NCBI GenBank assembly: GCA_016490735.1
Contig: JAEMWC010000563.1
Coordinates: 192,501 to 256,500 of the forward strand
Origin: Pachyseris speciosa
Taxonomy: Eukaryota; Cnidaria; Anthozoa; Scleractinia; Pachyseridae
Direction: 5' to 3'
Length of the DNA stretch: 64,000 bases
In this document: positions 52,101 through 61,100 of the stretch, piece by piece
Layout: each line of letters starts with the position of its first letter
Numbering within the stretch: the first letter of the stretch is position 1
The notes under the pieces: generated by a model
The model's input: only the letters and a program-made list of their open reading frames with translations
Database searches by the model: none
Told to the model about the DNA's origin: nothing
Translations under genes and position numbers: made by a program

Positions 52101-55100
52101 CAGAGGACTTGGACTCGTTTTTTCCTTCTCCCGATAAGCTTTTACTGGCGGAACGACGTGTGTTAGAGGCTGAGCTAAGCAACATAAAAGCAGAGAGCGG
52201 CCACCAGTTCAACCCAAACCACCTTGAGCCGAAGCGACTGAATATGACTCCAACAACGGCAACAAGCAGTGCACCCCAGCAACGGTCACCTGAGGCTGCA
52301 ATCAACGTAAGTTTTGAAGCGAGCGCGACCTCTTCAAACTATGACCAAAGCCCTCGAACGATTCAAAGTCCATTGGACCGAAGAGCAGCAGAACTGTCAG
52401 AAAATCTAAAGCTACTAGAAGTGCAAGTTGAAAGCGCAAAAAGTCATCTTCAGGGGAAACAAAAAGCCCTTGAAGATTTACCAAATGTTCATGAGAGACG
52501 CGGAAAAGTGTGTGCTGTTTGCCATACGTCTGGCCACAACAGAACGAATTGTAAGAAAATTCCTTGTAACGATGTCAACACTTGTAAGCTAAAGGACAAG
52601 CACCCAGAACTGTTGGCCGATATTCGCACACTACAGCGTGAACTGAAAGAACTTGAACAAAAGTTTGCAAAAGCTAAAAGTGACCACGATGTATTTGTCG
52701 CTTCGCGCCAACGAGCTAAATCAAGTTTCTTTGCCATAATGCGGCCACGTCTTAGGAAACAAAACCCCGCTAAATACGTGGATAGAGATTTGATGATTCT
52801 CCAGCGAGCGCTGAAAAATAAAGTTCCATTAGAGGAAACTTACGACTGGAGATTGCCAAATGCCATTGAAGAGTATAAACATGGAATTGTTGACCCTCTC
52901 CGAGTGTAGTGAACTGAAACGAACGATTACATGCAAATGTTGATCAGTTATACCTAACGGTTGTACTTTTCTCCTTTTAGCTACGGTACACTGAGCTGTT
53001 GATATGTTTATGTTGTGTTTTTATTTTCGTTGCGTGTATTCAGTTTTATTCCGACTTCAAATGACTTGATTACAACTGCAGATACTCTTGCATTGATTTT
53101 ATTGTTTACAAAAGATTGTTCAAGTTTCACCCTTGTTATGAAGTAACAATTTCACAGTAGAAACGTTTTACAGTATCTATCCAGTAAAAAGTTTTGTTTT
53201 CGATATTACATGCTTGACAATAAACACAATTTACACTTTTTAGCAGCAAGAGCGAATTTATTTTGTTCTCACGGCTGAGATAAAAATAGCAGGAGACATG
53301 AAGAGATCACCAACTGTCAATCACACGTAACCGCAGTTTCGAAAGTATGAAATTGAATTAGCTGGAGTTATTTGCGATACAGCTTCGCATATCGCTATTT
53401 CAGTTTCATTCGCAGTCAAAGATGTGTTTTGTTTGAGGTAGCACTTAATTTGGTGAAAACAGAATTCGCAAGTGTTCAAGTGGGGAGAGTAAACGGGCTG
53501 GAAAATGAGATCAACGCCATGTTCTTGAAGAATATCTCGTAACACGGTCCGTGGTGAAATCCGCAGTTGTCCATTATGACAACGTCGCCGTTCTCGAGAA
53601 TTGTTGAACCATCTACTCTATTTACTGAAAGAGCTTCATTAAAGAAATTCAGCAGCTCCATACCATTAGAAGGGCCTCTCAAAACATTAAAATAATCTAC
53701 TCCATGTACGGAATGAAGTAAGTTCAGCGTATAGTTAGCGTTTGAGGCGTAGCGCTGAATTTCTATCGCAGGCTCGCCGATAAAGGAATTGCCGTAGGCT
53801 CGGTTTCCTGACGTAACAAGAACACTACATTCGTCAAAAAAATTAAGCCTCGTATAGTCACGTTGTCCAATTTGGTCAAGGAAATAATCTGTGTATTCCG
53901 TATTTGCTTGTGACAACGATTCTTTGGGTACTTGGGACACCTTTTTCTTTGTCATTCTGCAGTCTTCCCGTAGGCACTTTTTTATTGCAGACCGTGATGG
54001 CAAATGACCAGGGGGAGAAATTCCATCTAATAGCAAACGCTGTTGAAGCTCACTTGTATACATACTTGGTTGACATAATTTCTCTGACTCCACATATTCA
54101 ACAACATCTGCCGACATCTTATTTCGAACCGGTGTTTTCCGTGGCCCAGCTAGAGACAAGTTGCTCTCTTCATAGAATTGAACAACTTTATTTACATATC
54201 CGAGGCTAACTCGCACATTTTGTGAAATTTGTCTTTGCGAAAACCCTTGATGGTGTAGATCAAGCACTCTTTCCCGATAAACTTGCGGCAGAAATTTACC
54301 ATTGTCGTATATCCCTTCCTGCCTATTGACAGCGAGTTTGCATTCACCTTCGCCGAACAAGAATAAAAAAAAGTGAGTATCGTCAAATATTGACAGATAA
54401 CTAGAAGTTATCGATAAAAATTGTACTTACCAGCATAATTAGCAGGCGCGTAGGCCATTTTACGTTCGAGAAATTATAGTCGAGACGCCGCCAAGAAAAA
54501 CACTAACATATTTTACCGCCACTAATGTGATTGGACAGCGCCTAAAAAACGCCAACCCTTTTGTCTAAATGAAGAGCTCTCATTGGATAATGATGAAATA
54601 AATGCGCCAAAAAAGTCTAGGTGTTCATGGTTCGAGTGTCCTCACTGTAATCTTTGGTCGTACAACAATGTCGAGATTTTCTCCTACCCTCGGGCAAAGA
54701 ATCCCACCCATCCCCTTGTATTCCCCCACATATCTCCCTGGTTGGCCCGGGGGTCGACTCCACGGGGAACCCGATGACATGTGCATTATTGCCAAGGATT
54801 TATCTTGGATGGTCAGTGAAAATTGGTTTGTGGTCAGTGAAAAGTGAGGGAAATGTCAGGGAATTTTCGGCATGTCTGTTATTCTTTATCCTACACAAGT
54901 TGTATTGTGAATGATATATGAAATGAATCATATATGAACTGCGGAAATAAAATCAAATGAAGAATGATCCTCGCAGTTGTGAACGCAATTTAAGCAATTG
55001 CGAAAAGAAGCCTGAAAAAAATTCAGGACTTCAACGGGGTTTGAACCCGTGACCTCGCGATTACCGGTGCGATGCTCTAACCAACTGAGTTATGAAGCCA

Positions 55101-58100
55101 CTGACGTTGGGAGCAGGTCAATTGTGGGTTCATATATTCCCGTGAAAGAAATGAGTGTGAATGATATATGAAATGAATCATATATGAACTGCGGAAATGA
55201 AATCAAATGAAGACTGCGAGGATCAATCTTTATTTGACAAGTTGTATTGTTCTTTACTAGAGATGAGCACCTGCTGATCTTAGGAGACTATTTTGTGTGG
55301 AAATGGCACAATACGATGTTAAGTCGCCAGTGATTTAGTTACTATATATCCAGCGGTATCTGACAAGTTGTGGTACCACACTGACACTTTTAACTCCGCA
55401 GCTCTTGATGCTTAAATTTTACTTGTCTGTTTCAGTTGAGTAAAGACGATCTTTCCATTCTTCATGAGGTACAATATTTTACTGTTTGGCATCTCTGTTT
55501 TTGACGAGTTGATGATTCACGTGCTATTGTTTTCTTACCAATTATTTCTTTATTGTTTGCACGTACACAGATTTTCAAGACGCTTCTTAACCTTCTGCCA
55601 AGAGCAAGGAAATACTGTGGTACGTACTTATGGTTCATGAAGTAGCTTTAGGAGTTTCCAGCAACAACTCGTTACTTAATGTTTTAAACTTTCTGTTTAT
55701 TTTAGATCGCAACATCCATGGCACTACAAAACTTGTCAGCTACTTTGCTGTGTTGAACTACTGTCTGGTGTCACGAACTGAGAAGGAAATGGTATGCTAT
55801 TTCTTTCTTCATGTTAATCTTATTCAGTGAAATGCCTACTGTGTAAGCGCCTTTGAGTATTTGTACAGCATGGGTCGAGTTCGCTGTAGTTTGCCGATAA
55901 CGAGCCACTTTACCACCAAACTACAGCGAACTTGGCGCATTCTTTGCGCTTTAGCTTGCAAACTGAGTCAACTCAGCGTCTTGAATTTCCATTGTTTTCA
56001 GTTCACGCCGTTCTGTTCAGACTTATGGAGGCTGTTTCATCCACTCATGTCAGAACCAAACATTGCTGTGCATCCCAACAAGCAGGTACTTTGAAGAAAC
56101 CTTTGGAGGTTTTAAATTAGCTATAATTGTCGACTCAGCTTATTGTTGGACAGGGATTTTAAGTTTATGCAGTGTATAGCTTATGACCTTGTACGGTATA
56201 AAGCTTGTTTTTGCAATCCCGGAATACAGCTCCTTTGAATCTCTTTCGGTTTCTTTCGTGTTGTTGTTGTTGTTGTCGTTGTTTGTTTGTTTTTCCCTCG
56301 GAGCGTATCCACTAAAATAAGTCGTCCAAAAGTTTCTTCATTCGAAAGAAACACTACTCTTTGCCATCGTATGCTAGTGAGCTGTCAGCGATCCAGCGAC
56401 TGCCTGCAACCGTTAACTTTGGCCTCTTTTCCCTCTTTTAATCCAGCAATGATTTTTCGTGAGATAGTTACATTTTGACGTGTTTGGTCGTTTTCAGGCC
56501 TTGTTAATCTTTTGGTTTCACTCCTGCATTGGCTGTGAGGAGAATGTCGACTTCATCACGGAAAATAGCCACGTGGCGACCAACATTCCACTCAACTACA
56601 TTCTGTGAGTTGTCTTTGTCTGAGTAGCCTTCATTTCAGTGACCACTGTTTAGCATTTAAACCACAGGCTTACCACATTAAACCAGTCAAATAATGTAGC
56701 TATTGTACCGTTTAACCCTTGACGCCCTCGGATCAATATCTGATCAGTTGGTGATATCTTAAGGGACAAAGTACATGCTAGTTACTTAAGGAGATTGAAA
56801 GTCTTTCAAGATAGTGTTCGTCGGACTGGCAAAACGCAAAAACAAAAAAATCAAAGTAAGTATTCCCAGGAAAGACTTGTTTCATATGTCCAAGGTTCCT
56901 CCAGAGGTAAAAGCTCAGCTTTGTGTTTTTTTGCCACAGTGATTTTGCAACAGAGAATAATAATGCACCATTGTGGCAACTACATCAAGGCTCTCCTTGA
57001 TAAATGATGTTTTGTTTTCTCGTTTTCAGCTCTAGTGATGAACCTGAAGTGGTGACGTTTAACAGGAATGTTTTACCAGCTTATTATGGTCTGTTACGGC
57101 TGTGCTGTGAACATTCTCGCTCATTCGCGCGCCAGCTCGCTACTCACTCCAACATGAAGTGGGCGTTTGAGAATCTCACCACTCGCATGAACCAGTACCC
57201 TCAGGTACTTACATTGTGTTACCTCATTAAGGCAGAATTGCGTATTGTCTCTAGAACAGCACATAGACAAGCTAAAGGTTAAAATTTTAGTAGATTTTCA
57301 GTGCCGATTATGAGATGTGCTGGGCAGAGTTTTGCAGTGGTGCTGTCTGCATTGTCCATTGTTTTCTTTGCCTTGGCCATGGCCTTGTCGAAAAAGGCAA
57401 ATGTTTGTATGAGTTCAGCCAGTTCTCTTGCCTCGTTTACCGGTAGGAACTAAGCATAAGTAGAAGAAGAAGCTCCGAAAACCAATAGGTAAAGTGGTCT
57501 CACAATGCTGCTTCGTACATCTAAAACGGAGATTGAATAAAATCTTCTTACACAGAAGAGTTCTGAACACATAAAACCAACGCATTGGTGATGTTCTTCG
57601 AGAATGTGAAACAGCATCTTCTAATAGACCTCGTTCATATCGTCCGTTTTGAGCTGGAACTGGCTTGCACACTAGGCTAAAACGGGAGAATCTTTTCATA
57701 ATTAAATGAATACCCCCGCAAGAGTCTCCACTTCATGCTAGATCCAGTTCAATTCCGAGAATACGAATATGTGATGTAATTCCGAGAATACGAATATGCG
57801 AGCCATACGATTGTTTAGATGCGAAGAAGTGAATTATGCCAAACGAGTTAAATAGCATTAAATTTAGAGCCGTTCTCAATTGAGCATCGATAGTAAATTT
57901 CGTTTGATTTGGTTTGGCATTGCTTCGCACTGTGATTGCTTGGGAAAACTCGCGCTACTGTCTCAACCAATGAGAAGCAAAACCAAAACCAATGGTGTCC
58001 TGCACGCGCGCATTTTCCCGCGCTTAACGGCGGCTACATGTAATTGCTTCGAATTCTGATTGGGTCATTGCGCTGTTTACGTCAGTTGTGATTGGTCAGA

Positions 58101-61100
58101 ATAATTGCTTTGGTTTTGGTTTTACGACACTCAATTGCAAACTGCTCTGTACGTTCTTAACGAGTTTGCTTTGTGTGATTTGCAGGCAGTGGAGGAGCTC
58201 TTTGGACTAATGAGACTGTTTGCTGGAGTGGTGACCACTGATTCATCAAGACAGAAAACAAAAGAAGAAGAAGCAATCGAGGCGTCTTTCAGAAGAGACA
58301 CTATAATGCTGTACCAGAACTGCCTGGATGGTGGTGCTTCCTGGACTACACTGATCAGGTAAGGATGAGGAAGTACTGTCATAGTTTAACTCACTTTGCC
58401 TTTAAGTTATAAAGTACCCTAAAGTGATAAGAAGGCAACTTTTGAACCAACCATTTGATTGTATTGCTGTTGCCAGCCATAATTATAACAGGAACCGGTT
58501 GTGTTTGTGGTCGTGTTCGTTGTTTAGTTTGTTTTTCGTTGTTGTTTGCGATCGTTGACCGTTGCGATCGTACCAAAAAAGGAACACTTTTTTTTTTAAT
58601 TTAACCTGACTGTAACTTTTCAACTGCTGTGAAGATTTGCGTTTTTTACTCAGTTATCTCCAGCAACAGAAACGATAACAAGAACGGCAAGCAGACAAAG
58701 TGAATCAAAATCCACCAACCATTAATTGGAAAGTGGCTGTTTGGTTTTTCAACATGATTCTTTGAAACTTGTGAGAATGATCGACAAAACAATCGAAAAC
58801 ACGTTGACTTAAAGTGCCTATGAAGCGAAATTTGTTTCTTGCTAATTTTAAAGTTTAATCCAAAAACTCAACATTCCAAAATTTGAGGTGCTCTTGATTA
58901 AAATCGGCGATTATGCAAGCGTTTGAAATTTGGCTATTTTGCCCTCAAAAATGGAATTTGAATTTGAAATGGAATTTGAATCACGCGGCCAAAAAGACAC
59001 GTGACAATAGCTGTGACGTAATTTTGACGTAATTTTGGGGACAAGTATTCCAACTATTTCACTATAATTCATAAGCGCAAACACATTTTTGTTCCCAAAA
59101 TGACGTCACATCATAGAATTTCGGGAATAAACACGACCCAGACCCCTGACCATTTTTAAAGGCAAAATAGCCCAACTTCAAACGCTCGTAAAATCAACAA
59201 TTTTAACCACAAGCACCTCAAATTTTGAAATTCTTGCGTTTTTAGGGGTATAAAATTAGCAAGAAACAAATTTCGCTTCATAGGCACTTTAACATCAGCT
59301 TACTCGCTCTGTGTATTCAAACAGTCACGATACTCAAAGGCTGGTTTGTTTTGCCTTTCTTCTTCAGCGCATACAAGATCCTACTGCAAACTGAAGAGGA
59401 CAGATTAACAGTGGTTGTTAATCAGGGACTTCTAACTCTGTCAGACGTAAGGATGAATGTTCAGATTCCAGGCGTGTAGGGCGTGATGGTTATTAGTTCC
59501 GCCCTTATTAAATTACTTATTTAAATTACTTATTTTAACTTTACCGTAGTAGGAATTTCTTTCTTGATGATTTTAAGATTTGTAAAACCTTTTAGTTTCA
59601 TTAGTAGTCAATTAATCAATATTGTATTACCAGTAGTTCATTATGTAAATTTAGTTGGTAGATTACATAGGTAGTTAATTAATTAATCGATGCGTTTTAT
59701 TACTTTAATTGTAGGAGGGCCATTATGAAAACTACTGGGTGACCAGTAATCAATGTCTTTACCCTCGTTATATGAAGTTATATCTATCTATCTATCTTAT
59801 TGTTTTTGAATGTCTTTTCAATACACCATTTTGCTAATGATGAGTTCCTGGTGAATTATGGGTAGATCCAGTCCTTTGTGGGGGCAAACGGCCATTTTAA
59901 GACGTAATTTGAAATTGTAATTATGACCGTTTGCCCCCACAAAGACTAGATCTACCAACAATTCACCAGGAACTGATCATTAGCTGATAATTTATCCTTT
60001 AGTTAATTAGCTATCTGGCCCGCCTGAATTAGCCCTAACTACCTGCGGGCCAGCCGGTCAATTTTATGCAAATTTTGAAAATAAAGCTGTTTTGATTTGT
60101 TTGTCTGTTTGTTAAATAAGTCGGACATTTCTTATTTCGCGAAGCACAATCCATCGGCATCCACACGCTGGTAAAATGTGATTTTCGCGGATATTTGATC
60201 AGGAAGTGGCACATAATGTAAGAAACGTATAGATCTTTTTTCTTCTGAAAAGTATTTTTATATCTCCTCATCAAATGAAATTACTACTACCTTGGTTATA
60301 GTAATAAACTTGAGGTAACTTTTCAATCCGATCGGCGCACAGGCTTTCACCACCCTTCACATGATGTATCACGAGGCCACAGCTTGTCATGTGACTGGAG
60401 ACCTGACGGAAGTGCTGATGATACTACACAACTTGTTGGTGTGCTGCCGGCCACATAGCAACAAACCAGGTATTACTTAGGGTGGGGATGGAATCGGGGA
60501 ATGGCTCATGCGAAAGAAACTGTTTTTTTTTCCTGTAAACAATTGAGCAAAGAATTGCAAACGAAAGATTTCAAGCAAATGAGGGGGAAAACAGTTTGTG
60601 TCGGACGTGTCCTTTCATAAAGCACAACAGACACGTGACCAAACAGCGAAATGTGGGAACGAAGTCGATTTGGCTGTGGCGAGTGTTTTGTTTTCTCTGT
60701 GTACGACGTTCTGCGTCTTCTTGGTGTGAAGATTTTTGGTAATCTCCTTTGCAGATGTCCGAAGCAGCATCGTAGGATGGTCTGAAAGGCTGGACATTGC
60801 ACAGAAACTTCTTTCTCTGTTAAACTCCTACACTCCAAAAGAAGTGCGAACAGCCTGCCTTGGTAAGTTAACTTAACCAACAGTATGTCTGTCACTGCAG
60901 CTTCAGACAGTCTTCCGACTTGACCTCCCTCGGATTTGACTCGTGCTATGACGGAACGTAGTCTGTACACCCTTTCTCTATAGTCAACACTGAACAGTAA
61001 TATCCGTGGAGCAGTTTTCAAGTTGTAAGTTAAGACAAATTTGCTTCGGAGCTACAGGCAGCCCACACAGTGGGATCCCAACCCAGTTAAAGTGTATATG

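Larger units (their letters stand above)
51867..54617. mobile_element. Two-gene TA-target DNA transposon, 2,751 bp
   Basis: Flanked by TA (51865-51866 and 54618-54619). Ends GACTTTTTTCCCGC and, on the right, GACTTTTTTGGCGC. Two convergent genes: a SAM-like/zinc-knuckle protein (+) and a DDE transposase with an intron (-). Poly(A) signals for both lie in the 400 bp between them (AATAAA at 53219-53224; its complement at 53257-53262). The intact second gene and ends suggest a recent insertion; the transposase has one frameshift. Confidence 0.85.
51240..54860. repeat. Long imperfect inverted repeat interrupted by a transposon
   Basis: Left arm about 51240-51560, right arm 51833-51866 plus 54620-54860. 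Shared blocks: GGTGTTCATGGTTCGAGTGT, GTCCTCACTGTAA, CCCTGGTT and GGTCGAC near the outside, TCCGGATTTTTCTGACAAAT inside. Both arms encode the peptide RCSWFECPHC. The inner part (51529-51866) looks like a MITE with GGGTGCTTACCATTTGTCAG ends. Confidence 0.75.

Noticed and set aside
52302..52737. Open frames on the - strand within the SAM-like/zinc-knuckle gene
   Set aside because: Shadows of a complete, domain-bearing + strand frame.
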